Shown: positions 30,613 through 39,414 of the stretch, piece after piece
Position numbering within the stretch: the first letter of the stretch is position 1
How the letters are laid out: every line of letters starts with the position of its first letter
DNA from: Candidatus Desulfopertinax cowenii
Lineage (GTDB): Bacteria > Bacillota > Desulfotomaculia > Desulfotomaculales > Desulforudaceae
DNA length: 64,000 bases
Direction: 5' to 3'
Assembly: GCA_001899445.1 (NCBI GenBank)
Contig: MPOA01000004.1
Span: 21,170-85,169, forward strand
Translations under genes and position numbers: made by a program
The notes under the pieces: generated by a model
Told to the model about the DNA's origin: nothing
What the model saw: the letters and a program-made list of their open reading frames with translations, nothing else
Database searches by the model: none

Positions 30613-30633
30613 GCTGGCGTTGCTTTCGCCAGC
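30613..30633 (-). terminator. Rho-independent terminator after the CarD-family gene
   Basis: Minus strand GCTGGCG and CGCCAGC form a 7-bp stem around AAAGCAA, followed by CTTTTTG. It begins immediately after the stop codon at 30635. Confidence 0.85.
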
Positions 30634-30634
30634 G

Positions 30635-31111
30635 TTAGGCAAACATCTCTTCCAGCATTGATCGTGTTTCGTCTTCCTCTACTTCCGTGGCCAGCACCAA
30701 CTCACTGATCAGGATTTGCCTCGCGCTTTCGAGCATTCTCTTTTCACCCGAAGACAACCCCTTTTCCCGTTCCCTGCGCGCCAGGTTTCGGACCACCTCG
30801 GCCACTTCGTAGATGTTCCCGCTTTTGATTTTCTCCAGGTTCGCCCGGTAACGCCGGTTCCAGTTCCCGGGCATCTGGGTGCTCACACCCTTCAGGATCC
30901 GGATTACCTTTTGCACTTCATCGTGGCTGATCACCTGGCGCAGCCCAATGTTCTCGCCGCTCGCGGTCGGCACCATTACCTTCATATTCCCGATCGGCAG
31001 GCGCAGTACATAGTACTGCTGCCGCTCGCCCAGAATCTCTTTCTCTTCAATCGCCTCTATAACTCCGGCTCCGTGCATGGGGTAAACGACCTTGTCCCCA
31101 ATTTTGAACAA
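30635..31111 (-). CDS. CarD-family transcriptional regulator
   Basis: 158 residues from the TTG at 31109-31111, seven bases after AGGAGGTGG; the longer frame upstream is unsupported. The RNA polymerase-interacting Tudor-like domain is clear (FKIGDKVVYPMHGAGVIEAIEEKEI and YYVLRLPIGNMKVMVP), followed by a helical DNA-binding part (RRYRANLEKIKSGNIYEVAEVVRNLARRE). CarD proteins bind the beta subunit and stabilise open promoter complexes, notably at rRNA promoters. It lies between disA and yacL and ends in a terminator. Confidence 0.94.
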   Translation of the reverse strand: MFKIGDKVVYPMHGAGVIEAIEEKEILGERQQYYVLRLPIGNMKVMVPTASGENIGLRQVISHDEVQKVIRILKGVSTQMPGNWNRRYRANLEKIKSGNIYEVAEVVRNLARREREKGLSSGEKRMLESARQILISELVLATEVEEDETRSMLEEMFA

Positions 31112-31213
31112 CCCGCGCCACCTCCTAAAAACCCCTCTCACTGCTGAACAGTATAACACAAACCAGCCATTTCTGTCAAAATCACCCCTCCGAGCGTATC
31201 CGGGCGGGTAGAA

Positions 31214-32299
31214 TCATCTATATCGCTCTTGAAGCAACTGGTTCCAGTAACGGCTAAGTCCGTCCTTAATTGAACGGGCCCTGGTCTCGCCGATGCCTTC
31301 CACCTCGTCCAGTTCCTCCAGGGAGGCGTTCAGCACCTGGTTCAGGGTGCCGAAGCTGGCAACCAGGTTCTCCACCACCGGGTAGGGCAACCGCGGGATT
31401 TTACCCAGCACCCGGTAGCCGCGCGGCGAAACGTTCTGTTCCAGAATGGCGCTTCCGCCGGAGTAACCCAGAGCACGGGCGATCAGGGACAGGTCCAGCA
31501 GATCCTCGCTCGGCCAGGACTCGATCATGCTCAGGATCTGCCGGGGCGACTTTTCGTCCGGGTTCACGGTGTAATCCCGGATCACCATCAGGCCCTCGCT
31601 TTCCACGTTGCTGACCAGTTCCTCCAGCTGCATGGTGATCAGGCGGCCCTCCGTGCCCAGTTCGCAGATATACTTTTCGATTTCCCGGACCACCTGCCGG
31701 GTCATTACCACCCGCTGGATCACCTTGCAGACTTCAAACAGGGTCACCGTATCTTCAAATTCGGTGATGCTCAGGCTGACCAGCACCCGGTCCAGAACGG
31801 TGCGGTACTTCTCCAGCGTCTGCAGCGCCTGGTTGGCCTTGGTGAAAATGACCTCCAGGTCCCGCAGGACGTACTTCATGGCCCCTTTGTAAATGGTGAT
31901 CACGCCGCGCCGCTCGGAAATGGAGATCACCAGCGCGTCGGTCTGCCGGGCCACGCGCTCGGCGGTACGGTGCCGGATTCCTGTTTCGTTGGACGGAATG
32001 CCGAGGTCGGGGACCAGCTGGGTATTCGCCGCGATGATCCGGCGGGCGTCCTTATCCAGAATGATCGCCCCGTCCATCTTGGCCAGTTCATACAGCTTGG
32101 CCGGTGAAAAATCGGCGTTGACGTGAAAACCACCTTCCGCGATCTCCAACACCTCTGGGCGGTTGGCGATCATGATCAGGGCCCCGCTCTCGGAACGTAG
32201 GATATGTTCCAGTCCCTCGCGTAGGGGGGTGCCGGGCGCCACGGTCCGTAATACTTTCAGCAACTGTTCTTCGGCCCGCTCATCTTGCAACGCACTCAA
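31214..32299 (-). CDS. disA: DNA integrity scanning protein, diadenylate cyclase
   Basis: 361 residues. The DAC domain (about 1-150) has the catalytic DGA motif (KMDGAIILDKD) and RHR motif (GIRHRTAER), needed to make c-di-AMP from two ATP. A helical linker follows, then a carboxy-terminal helix-hairpin-helix DNA-binding domain (EELDEVEGIGETRARSIKDGLSR). DisA scans for branched DNA and links damage to the c-di-AMP pool. It starts just after radA, its partner in Bacillus, with which it shares a promoter here. Confidence 0.97.
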   Translation of the reverse strand: MSALQDERAEEQLLKVLRTVAPGTPLREGLEHILRSESGALIMIANRPEVLEIAEGGFHVNADFSPAKLYELAKMDGAIILDKDARRIIAANTQLVPDLGIPSNETGIRHRTAERVARQTDALVISISERRGVITIYKGAMKYVLRDLEVIFTKANQALQTLEKYRTVLDRVLVSLSITEFEDTVTLFEVCKVIQRVVMTRQVVREIEKYICELGTEGRLITMQLEELVSNVESEGLMVIRDYTVNPDEKSPRQILSMIESWPSEDLLDLSLIARALGYSGGSAILEQNVSPRGYRVLGKIPRLPYPVVENLVASFGTLNQVLNASLEELDEVEGIGETRARSIKDGLSRYWNQLLQERYR

Positions 32300-32312
32300 C
32301 CCCTTCCCTTCG

Positions 32313-33635
32313 TCACCTGGTAAAGAACACCTCCAGGACTTCCTTCAGGCTCCTGGCCGTAAACAACCGGAGATCCGGATCCCAAGCTCCGTTGCGGCCG
32401 GCGTCCGGCAGTACCGCGTTTACAAAACCCAGTTTTCCCGCCTCCTTCAGCCGCTTCTCGATGGCGGGCACAGGGCGCAGTTCCCCGGTCAAACCGACCT
32501 CCCCGATCGCCACTGTCCGGGACGGCAACGGCCGATTCTGGAAACTGGAGGCCAGAGCCAGGGCGATTCCCAGGTCGGCAGCCGGTTCCGTGACCCGTAC
32601 CCCACCAACGGCATTCACGTACACGTCCTGGTTTGAAAGAACCATCCCCACCTGCTTTTCCAGCACGGCGGTCATCAGAATCACCCGGTTGTAATCGACC
32701 CCCGTGGTCAATCGGCGGGGAGTGCCGAAACTGGTGGCGCTGACTAGCGCCTGTATCTCCACCAGCAGGGGCCTGGTGCCTTCCACACAAGAAACGACCA
32801 CAGAACCCGGAACCTGAGCTTCACCGCTGCTCAAGAACAGCCGGGACGGGTTTTCTACCTCCGAAAGGCCGCCGGAATTCATCTCAAAGACCCCGATTTC
32901 GTTAGTCGAGCCGAAACGGTTCTTTACCCCGCGCAACACGCGATAAGTGTGGTGCCGGTCCCCCTCCAGGTACAGCACAGTGTCCACCATGTGCTCCAGC
33001 GTCCGGGGGCCCGCCAGCACGCCCTCCTTGGTAACGTGCCCAACCAGCAACACCGGAATCCCGGTGCTCTTGGCCAGGCGGGTGAGGCGCAAGGTGCACT
33101 CCCGCACCTGCCCCAGGCTACCCGGAACGGCCGCCAGCCCCGCGTGGAAAACGGTCTGGATGGAGTCCACCACCACCAACCGCGGCCGGAGTTCGGCAAC
33201 GTGGTTTTCGATCCGCTCAATATCGGTCTCGGCCACCAGGTAAAGACCGGGATGCAACGCTCCCAAACGTTCGGCGCGCAAACGTACCTGCAGGGCTGAT
33301 TCTTCGCCCGAGGCATAAAGCACGTGTTCACCGGTGCCGGCAACCAGGAAAGCAACCTGCAGCAGAAACGTGGATTTACCGATGCCGGGGTCTCCGCCGA
33401 GGAGCACAACCGCACCGGGGACGATACCGCCCCCAAGCACCCGGTCCATTTCGGCGATGCCGCTGGTGAAGCGCGGTTTTCCGGTGACAACCACCTCGGT
33501 GATGGGCCGCGGCGGCTCGGCCGCACATGCGGTCGAGCCGCCGCGGCCTTCCTCCTCAAAGCTGTGCCACGCCCCGCAACCCGGACAGCGCCCCAGCCAC
33601 CGCACCGATTGGTAACCGCACTCGCGGCAACGCAT
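32313..33635 (-). CDS. radA: DNA repair protein RadA (Sms)
   Basis: 440 residues from the ATG at 33633-33635, the usual length; the open frame continues upstream but without homology. The zinc finger is intact (CRECGYQ, then CPGCGAW). It is followed by a RecA-like ATPase with Walker A GGDPGIGKST near residue 72 and the RadA-specific KNRFGS. The carboxy-terminal Lon-like domain (GGVRVTEPAADLGIALALAS) is complete. RadA is a branch-migration helicase in recombination. It precedes disA with a 13-base gap. Confidence 0.96.
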   Translation of the reverse strand: MRCRECGYQSVRWLGRCPGCGAWHSFEEEGRGGSTACAAEPPRPITEVVVTGKPRFTSGIAEMDRVLGGGIVPGAVVLLGGDPGIGKSTFLLQVAFLVAGTGEHVLYASGEESALQVRLRAERLGALHPGLYLVAETDIERIENHVAELRPRLVVVDSIQTVFHAGLAAVPGSLGQVRECTLRLTRLAKSTGIPVLLVGHVTKEGVLAGPRTLEHMVDTVLYLEGDRHHTYRVLRGVKNRFGSTNEIGVFEMNSGGLSEVENPSRLFLSSGEAQVPGSVVVSCVEGTRPLLVEIQALVSATSFGTPRRLTTGVDYNRVILMTAVLEKQVGMVLSNQDVYVNAVGGVRVTEPAADLGIALALASSFQNRPLPSRTVAIGEVGLTGELRPVPAIEKRLKEAGKLGFVNAVLPDAGRNGAWDPDLRLFTARSLKEVLEVFFTR

Positions 33636-33804
33636 CTTGTAACCCCGCTTACCGGATGGGCTAAAAGCAAGAATCCAGGAGCATTCTCCCCGGGTAACGT
33701 GAGAGACAATACAATGAGAACAATACATGCAAGCCAGAAGATCGAATTCAGGCCAGATTTATCGGATTCTGAATACTAACTCCTGAATTCTGCATTCTTA
33801 GGCT

Positions 33805-33833
33805 ATTATACCATTTTCTGGACTTGATCACAA
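33805..33833 (-). promoter_or_regulatory. Sigma-A type promoter of radA-disA
   Basis: Minus strand TTGTGA (33828-33833), 17-base spacer, perfect TATAAT (33805-33810). It lies in the clpC-radA gap, so radA and disA need not depend on the CtsR-controlled clpC transcript. An inverted pair GAATTCAGG...CCTGAATTC (about 33747-33790) lies in the leader. Confidence 0.75.
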
Positions 33834-33902
33834 GTCGAAGACGTTATGACTCATCTAAATTCGACTTTGACGTGACCCTGTGTTATTAACTGTCCGTGCT
33901 TG

Positions 33903-36335
33903 TCACTTAACGGCACGAACGGTGATCTCGTCCCCCTCGGCGTCCAGGACCAGCCGGTCGCCCTGGCCGAAGGCGCCCCGGAGCAGCTCTTCGGAGAGTT
34001 TGTCCTCCACCCGGCGCTGGATGGTGCGCCGCAACGGCCGCGCCCCGAACTTTTCGTCAAAGCCCTCCCGGACCAGCAGCTCCTTGACCCGGTCGGTGAA
34101 TTCCACCTTGACCTCGTTCTCTTCCAGCCGCCGGGCCACGTCCCGGAGCATCAGTTCCGCTATCTGCCGGATTTCGGCATCGGTGAGCGCGTGGAAGACG
34201 ATGATCTCGTCCAGGCGGTTCAGGAACTCGGGGCGGAAGGTCCGGTGCAGTTCACCCATTACGTTCTCCTTCATGCGCTCGTAGCTCGCGGCCTGGTTCT
34301 CCCTTACAAAACCCAGCCTGGCTTCCTTGATCAAGCCGACGCCCACATTGGAAGTCATGATGATCACCGTGTTCCGGAAATCGACGGTACGGCCCCGGGC
34401 GTCGGTAAGCCGACCGTCATCCAGCACCTGCAGCAGGACGTTGAACACTTCCGGGTGGGCCTTTTCGATCTCGTCCAGCAGCACCACCGTGTAGGGCCGG
34501 CGCCGCACCGCCTCGGTCAGCTGGCCGCCCTCGTCGAAACCTACGTAGCCGGGAGGCGCACCCACCAGCCGGGAAACGGTGTGGCGCTCCTGGTATTCCG
34601 ACATGTCGATCCGCACCAGGGCGTCCTCGTCGTCGAACAGCGCCTCGCCCAACGCGCGGGCCAGTTCGGTCTTGCCGACCCCGGTGGGCCCCAGGAACAT
34701 GAACGAGCCGATCGGCCGGCGGGGATCTTTCAGGCCGGCACGCGCCCGGCGGATCGCCCGGGACACCGCCCGCACCGCCTCATCCTGGCCCACCACCCGC
34801 TCGTGGAGCACCTCCTCCATTCTTAGCAGGCGCTCGGTTTCTTCCTCGGCCAGCTTACGCACCGGCACGCCGGTCCAGCTGGAGACGATGTGGGCGATGT
34901 CCTGCTCGTCCACTACCACTTCGTCGCCGCCCTTCTGCTGGCGCCAGCTCTCCCGGGACGCTTCCAGTTCCCGCCGGATCTTCTGTTCCTGGTCGCGCAG
35001 CTGGGCCGCCTTTTCAAACTCCTGCGCGGCCACCGCCGCCTCCTTTTCCTTCTGTAATTCTTCGACCTTCTGCTCCAGTTCCTTCAGTTCGGGCGGCATG
35101 GTGAAAGCCTGCAGCCGCACCCGGGCCCCGGCCTCGTCGATCAGGTCGATAGCCTTGTCCGGTAAAAACCGGTCGGCGATGTAGCGGTCCGACAGCCGGG
35201 CCGCGGCCTCCAGGGCAGCATCAGTGATCCGTACCCGGTGGTGCGCCTCGTACCGGTCCCTTAAACCCCGGAGAATGGCGATGGTCTCCTCGACCGTCGG
35301 TTCGTCGACCGTGATGGGTTGGAAGCGGCGTTCCAGCGCCGAGTCGCGTTCCACGTGCTTGCGGTACTCGTCCAGGGTGGTCGCCCCGATGGTCTGCAAC
35401 TCCCCCCGGGCCAGCGCCGGCTTCAGGATGTTGGCGGCGTCGATGGCGCCCTCGGCCGCCCCGGCCCCCACCAAGGTGTGCAGTTCGTCGATAAATAGAA
35501 TGATGTTCCCGGCGCCCCGGACCTCCTCCAGGACCTTCTTCAGCCGTTCCTCGAACTCGCCGCGGTACTTGGTTCCGGCCACCAGCGCGGCCAGGTCCAG
35601 GGCCACCACCCGCTTGTCGGTCAGCACCTCGGGCACGTTGCCCGCGCTGATGCGCTGCGCCAGGCCCTCCGCGATCGCCGTTTTGCCGACGCCCGGGTCA
35701 CCGATCAGGCACGGGTTGTTCTTGGTACGCCGGCTCAGGATCTGGATGACCCGCTCGATCTCCCGGTCCCGCCCGATCACCGGGTCCAGCTTGCCGTCCG
35801 CGGCCAGGGCCGTCAGGTCCCGGGCGTACTGGTCCAGGTTCGGAGTGTTCGTCTTGGCCTGCTGCGGCGCCCGTCCCGGGCCGCCCTCGCTGAACGGGGC
35901 ACCGCCCAGCAGCTGCAGGACCAGTTTCCGGGCCCGCTCCAGATCGGCACCCATCCCGGTGAGAATCTGGGCCGCCACCCCTTCACCCTCCCGGATCAGG
36001 CCCAGGAGAATGTGTTCGGTACCCACGTAGTTGTGGCCCAAGCGTCGCGCTTCGTCAATCGCCAGTTCCAATACCTTTTTGGCCCGGGGCGTGAAGGCTA
36101 CCTCCACCGGCGCACCGCCGCCTTGGCCCGGTTCCACCATCTTTTCGATGGCCGCCCGAATCTTGCGGGCGTCGATATTGATCTCCGCCAACACCTTAGC
36201 GGCGACCCCCTCACCTTCCCGGACCAGGCCTAGCAGCAGGTGCTCGGTGCCGATGTAGGGGTAACCTATTCTGCGGGCCTCTTCCTGGGCCAACAGGATC
36301 ACTTTTTGGGCGCGCCTGGTAAAACGTCCGAACAT
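33903..36335 (-). CDS. clpC: ATP-dependent Clp protease ATPase subunit ClpC
   Basis: 810 residues. Two Clp_N repeats ([18 protein letters not shown] and [18 protein letters not shown]) come first. AAA module 1 follows with Walker [10 protein letters not shown], then a middle domain with a UVR-like coiled coil ([12 protein letters not shown] and [12 protein letters not shown]). AAA module 2 has GPTGVGKTE. ClpC unfolds substrates, including phosphoarginine-tagged proteins made by McsB, and hands them to ClpP. It is the last gene of ctsR-mcsA-mcsB-clpC. A 37-bp piece of the middle-domain sequence recurs at 42207-42243. Confidence 0.98.
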   Translation of the reverse strand: MFGRFTRRAQKVILLAQEEARRIGYPYIGTEHLLLGLVREGEGVAAKVLAEINIDARKIRAAIEKMVEPGQGGGAPVEVAFTPRAKKVLELAIDEARRLGHNYVGTEHILLGLIREGEGVAAQILTGMGADLERARKLVLQLLGGAPFSEGGPGRAPQQAKTNTPNLDQYARDLTALAADGKLDPVIGRDREIERVIQILSRRTKNNPCLIGDPGVGKTAIAEGLAQRISAGNVPEVLTDKRVVALDLAALVAGTKYRGEFEERLKKVLEEVRGAGNIILFIDELHTLVGAGAAEGAIDAANILKPALARGELQTIGATTLDEYRKHVERDSALERRFQPITVDEPTVEETIAILRGLRDRYEAHHRVRITDAALEAAARLSDRYIADRFLPDKAIDLIDEAGARVRLQAFTMPPELKELEQKVEELQKEKEAAVAAQEFEKAAQLRDQEQKIRRELEASRESWRQQKGGDEVVVDEQDIAHIVSSWTGVPVRKLAEEETERLLRMEEVLHERVVGQDEAVRAVSRAIRRARAGLKDPRRPIGSFMFLGPTGVGKTELARALGEALFDDEDALVRIDMSEYQERHTVSRLVGAPPGYVGFDEGGQLTEAVRRRPYTVVLLDEIEKAHPEVFNVLLQVLDDGRLTDARGRTVDFRNTVIIMTSNVGVGLIKEARLGFVRENQAASYERMKENVMGELHRTFRPEFLNRLDEIIVFHALTDAEIRQIAELMLRDVARRLEENEVKVEFTDRVKELLVREGFDEKFGARPLRRTIQRRVEDKLSEELLRGAFGQGDRLVLDAEGDEITVRAVK

Positions 36336-36418
36336 TAATAAAACACCTCCTAAATGTAACTACTGAATCCCGCGTCTATTTTTTAAAGAGTATTCCCGGT
36401 CTAAGAGTCATTCCTGGT

Positions 36419-37507
36419 TTAAGAGTTATTTTTAACCCCCTGCAAAGCCTGCCGTACCAGGGTGGCCCGGAGCTCGCCCCGCTCCGGCGGGGACAGTTGC
36501 CGCCCGCTGGTTTTCACCAGGTAGGTCGACCTGGTCTTCACCATGAGTTCGGAAAGCAGCCGGGGGGTGAGCCCCTTCAAGAGCCCCATCCCCACGCCCA
36601 GGCGGACGTCCGAGAGCAGGCGCATGGCCTCCTCGGAACTAAGGACATACGCGTGGCGCAGAATACCGAAAGCCCGGCTAACCCGGTCCCGGATTACTAC
36701 CGGCATCTGTTTTTGGAGCTGCTCCCGGGCAGTGCGTTCCTGGTCGATCACCTGCCGGGTGATCGATTCCAGGTTGTTGACGATGTCCGCTTCGCTGTGC
36801 CCGAGGGTGACCTGGTTGGACAGCTGGAATAGGTGGCCGGCCGACTCGGTCCCCTCCCCGAACAACCCCCGCACGGTCAGGCCCAGCCTGGTGACCGCGG
36901 TCAGAATATCCTTGACCCGTCCCAGCAGCACCAACGCCGGGAGGTGCAGCATGACGGACGCCCTCAGGCCCGTACCTACGTTCGTCGGACAAGCCGTGAG
37001 GTAGCCGATCCGGTCCGAAAAGGCGAAGTCCAGCGTCTTTTCCAGCAAGCCGTCGGCCTCGTCCGCCAGCCGCGCCGCGGCCGCGAGTTGTAGTCCAGGG
37101 TAAAGGGACTGGATGCGCAGGTGATCCTCCTCGTTCACCATGATACTTAGCCGCTCATCAGCGGACAGCACCAGGCCCTTGTGCTGGTGGCCGGTACGCT
37201 CCGCCGTTACGAAGCCGGGACTGATCAGGTGTTTTTCCACCAGCATCCATCTTTCCACCGGCGCCAGCTCCGCCAGCCGGACCAGTTCCACTTCCCCGAA
37301 GCGCGCGCTGAACTCCGGGTCCCGGAGTGCCAGGGCAACCGCGTGGACCACCTGTTCGGCCGCCTCCGGCGACATCTGGTGGGGGAAAGAAAAGTTGGCC
37401 AAATTGCGGGCCAGGCGGGCCCGGGAGGAAATCACCACATCCGTTTCGGGCGCGGCGTGGTCCATCCACGGACTGTACGGGTTGTGTACCGCTTCCTTCA
37501 GGCTCAC
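36419..37507 (-). CDS. mcsB: Protein arginine kinase McsB
   Basis: 362 residues, with a GTG start overlapping the mcsA stop by four bases. The guanido-phosphotransferase fold is clear: SSRARLARNLANFSFP near residue 27, the substrate loop NEEDHLRIQ near residue 124, and CPTNVGTGLRASVMLHLPAL near residue 170. McsB phosphorylates arginines to mark proteins for ClpCP and inactivates CtsR. Length is normal and the catalytic cysteine region is intact. Confidence 0.97.
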   Translation of the reverse strand: MSLKEAVHNPYSPWMDHAAPETDVVISSRARLARNLANFSFPHQMSPEAAEQVVHAVALALRDPEFSARFGEVELVRLAELAPVERWMLVEKHLISPGFVTAERTGHQHKGLVLSADERLSIMVNEEDHLRIQSLYPGLQLAAAARLADEADGLLEKTLDFAFSDRIGYLTACPTNVGTGLRASVMLHLPALVLLGRVKDILTAVTRLGLTVRGLFGEGTESAGHLFQLSNQVTLGHSEADIVNNLESITRQVIDQERTAREQLQKQMPVVIRDRVSRAFGILRHAYVLSSEEAMRLLSDVRLGVGMGLLKGLTPRLLSELMVKTRSTYLVKTSGRQLSPPERGELRATLVRQALQGVKNNS

Positions 37508-38028
37508 GTGCCCATCCCTCCCCTTCGCCCCAACCGTTCCTCGAGTTTCCTGATTTCGTCCCGCAGTTCGGCGGCCCGCTCAAACTCTTCCTTTTCCACG
37601 GCGTCGTGCAATTCGGCCCGCAGGCGATCGACTTCCTGCACCAGGAGGTAATTTTTCCGGGAACGCTGGGGCACCTTCCCGGTGTGCCGGACCGAACCGT
37701 GAATCCGCCGGAACAGGGGCTGCAGGCGGTCGCCGAAGTACCGGTAGCAGTCGGCGCATCCGAGCAGTCCCTGCTCACCGAACATTTCCTCGGTCAACCC
37801 GCAGGATTCACATTTGAGGCGCTGTTTGCCACCGGGAGTCTCCGCGGCGATCACCGGACCCATGAGTCCGGCGAGAAAATTCTGCAGGTTGAGCGCCGGG
37901 CCCAGGCCAAACGCTTTCTGGGCCTCCCTGGCGCAGGCCTCGCACAGGTTCATCTGGCGCTTCTGGTTATTAATAACCTCGGTATAGTGCACCGAGGCAG
38001 GATGCTGTTTACACCGTTCACAAAGCAC
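37504..38028 (-). CDS. mcsA: McsB activator protein McsA
   Basis: 174 residues from the GTG at 38026-38028, six bases after AGGAGG. Zinc-finger cysteine pairs are seen in order (CERC, CEAC, CESC, CADC). A UVR motif at the end (LHDAVEKEEFERAAELRDEIRKLEE) docks to ClpC-type partners. It activates the McsB kinase. It sits between ctsR and mcsB as in Bacillus and most Clostridia. Confidence 0.95.
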   Translation of the reverse strand: MLCERCKQHPASVHYTEVINNQKRQMNLCEACAREAQKAFGLGPALNLQNFLAGLMGPVIAAETPGGKQRLKCESCGLTEEMFGEQGLLGCADCYRYFGDRLQPLFRRIHGSVRHTGKVPQRSRKNYLLVQEVDRLRAELHDAVEKEEFERAAELRDEIRKLEERLGRRGGMGT

Positions 38029-38055
38029 GGTAGCCCTCCTCTTTTGCTCCAAAAC

Positions 38056-38568
38056 CTATCCCGCGGAGTCTTTCCCGCCCCTGCTCCCGGCGCCTCGGGG
38101 GTCTCCGTTGCCCAGCAGGGCGCCGAGCATACCCTTCAGGATGCCGGCCCGGACCGCATTGCGCCAGGGAACGTCCACCACGCGCAGGGTACGGTTATCC
38201 ACGGCCCCAATCATCAGCCGCGCCTCCCGCTCGCTGATCAACCCTTCACCGTGCAAGCGGAGAACGATTTCCCGGGCCTCGCGCGGCCCGATACGGGAGC
38301 CAATATGACGGTATAATTCTCCGACCAGCCCGCTCTGTTCGGGCAGGGAAAGCTTGACGATCCGGATGAATCCACCGCCCCCGCGCCGGCTCTCCACCAA
38401 AAACCCGGCCCGGACGTCAAACCTGGTGGACAGCACGTACGTCACCTGCGACGGCGTGCATTGAAACCGGTCCGCCAGGTCACTGCGCTGAACTTCAAGG
38501 CAGCCGTCTGGGCTTTCCGCCAGGCGCTTCTTGATGTACTCCGCGATGTAGTCGGCGAGGGTCGGCAT
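38056..38568 (-). CDS. ctsR: Transcriptional repressor CtsR
   Basis: 170 residues from the ATG at 38566-38568, starting MPTLADYIAEYIKK. The winged helix with a glycine-rich wing is intact (DLADRFQCTPSQVTYVLSTRF, then ESRRGGGGFIRI); the GGGG wing is the heat-sensing element described for CtsR. The carboxy-terminal four-helix domain follows. It represses its own operon and other clp genes until heat or McsB releases it. A probable operator lies just upstream. Confidence 0.95.
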   Translation of the reverse strand: MPTLADYIAEYIKKRLAESPDGCLEVQRSDLADRFQCTPSQVTYVLSTRFDVRAGFLVESRRGGGGFIRIVKLSLPEQSGLVGELYRHIGSRIGPREAREIVLRLHGEGLISEREARLMIGAVDNRTLRVVDVPWRNAVRAGILKGMLGALLGNGDPRGAGSRGGKDSAG

Positions 38569-38589
38569 AAAGGGGTCCACCTCGCTCTG

Positions 38590-38672
38590 GTTTTGGTTTT
38601 GGTTTTGACTTTGACTTACTTTAACTATAATCTAAATATACCCCAAGCGGCAAGGCAAAAGCAACTTCTTGT
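38590..38672 (-). promoter_or_regulatory. ctsR promoter with overlapping direct repeats (probable CtsR operator)
   Basis: On the minus strand TTGCCG (about 38650-38655), an 18-base spacer and TATAGT give a plausible promoter. Right after it come AAGTCAAAGTCAAAACC and two further AAAACC units. The classic CtsR site is a heptad direct repeat (RGTCAAA-NAN-RGTCAAA). Here two GTCAAA units are directly adjacent, so the spacing differs from the Bacillus consensus, but place and sequence fit autorepression. Confidence 0.5.
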
Positions 38673-38707
38673 TGGGTTTATATTTTCCTGGAATAGCTAA
38701 AATAAAT

Positions 38708-38729
38708 CTGATATAATCCTGATATAATC
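38708..38729 (+). repeat. Tandem 11-bp repeat carrying two TATAAT boxes
   Basis: CTGATATAATC occurs twice in a row, each copy containing a perfect minus-10 box. It lies about 42 bases before the start of the small membrane protein gene on the plus strand. No good minus-35 box stands 17 bases before either copy. Confidence 0.7.
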
Positions 38730-38770
38730 TTTACAATTGATAGACCGAAGGTTTTTGAGGATGGTTGTAA

Positions 38771-38971
38771 ATGAGAATCTTGTCTTACCTTGTGATTGCG
38801 CTGGGCGTTCTGATCCTGGGCGGGTTCGCCGCCTGGATCGCTTGGCTGTTCCTGACCGCGCCGGAAATCCCCCTGCTGTTGCGCGTGGGGGTCGGGGCGG
38901 TCACCCTGGGTTTCTCAATCTTGATCCTGGTCCTTTGGCTGGAAAAAAGACGGGAGGGCGATGAAGGATGA
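38771..38971 (+). CDS. Small two-helix membrane protein
   Basis: 66 residues. Two hydrophobic segments make up most of it (LSYLVIALGVLILGGFAAWIAWLFL and RVGVGAVTLGFSILILVLWL), ending in a charged tail KRREGDEG. I recognise no family. It overlaps the following YbjQ-family gene by four bases, so the two are coupled. This pairing suggests a membrane partner for the YbjQ protein. The ribosome binding site is weak (TTGAGGATGG). Confidence 0.72.
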   Translation: MRILSYLVIALGVLILGGFAAWIAWLFLTAPEIPLLLRVGVGAVTLGFSILILVLWLEKRREGDEG

Positions 38972-39285
38972 TCATTACCACGACGCGCGAAGTGCCGGGG
39001 AAACGGGTGGTCCGGACCCTGGGCCTGGTCAGCGGAAACATCGTCCGCAGCCGGAATATCGGCCGCGACGTGCTGGCCGGTCTCAAGAACATTGTCGGCG
39101 GCGAGATCAAGGAATACACCGAGCTGATGGCCCTGTCCCGCCGGGACGCGCTTAAGCGGATGTTGGCGGAGGCCGAGCAGCTGGGGGCGAACGCCGTCGT
39201 CGAGGTCCGGTTCGCCACCGCCCAGGTGGCGGCCACGGCCGCCGAGATCCTGGCTTACGGCACTGCTGTGGTCGTTGAGGACTAG
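38968..39285 (+). CDS. YbjQ/UPF0145-family protein
   Basis: 105 residues, the family's usual length. It opens MIITTTREVPGKRVVRTLGLVSGNIVRSRN and contains DALKRMLAEAEQLGANAVVEVRF, both typical of UPF0145 (YbjQ). The family forms pentameric rings and has been called a putative heavy-metal-binding domain, but no function is established. It is coupled to the small membrane protein upstream. About 130 bases of featureless DNA follow. Confidence 0.9.
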   Translation: MIITTTREVPGKRVVRTLGLVSGNIVRSRNIGRDVLAGLKNIVGGEIKEYTELMALSRRDALKRMLAEAEQLGANAVVEVRFATAQVAATAAEILAYGTAVVVED

Positions 39286-39414
39286 CACGGTCCAGCTCAG
39301 TTTACGCTTTTTGTATGGCTCGTAGGCCCGCGGCATCGTCTCCGGAAGCGTGTGTCCCGCTACGGCAGAGAAGGCCGCGGCTTTATTTTGCGGAAAACGA
39401 AGCCCGACGGTGAA

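Noticed and set aside
38590..38640. The GGTTTT/AAAACC repeats as a CRISPR or phase-variable tract
   Set aside because: Only a few 6-bp units without spacers; position next to ctsR favours an operator or simple-sequence explanation.
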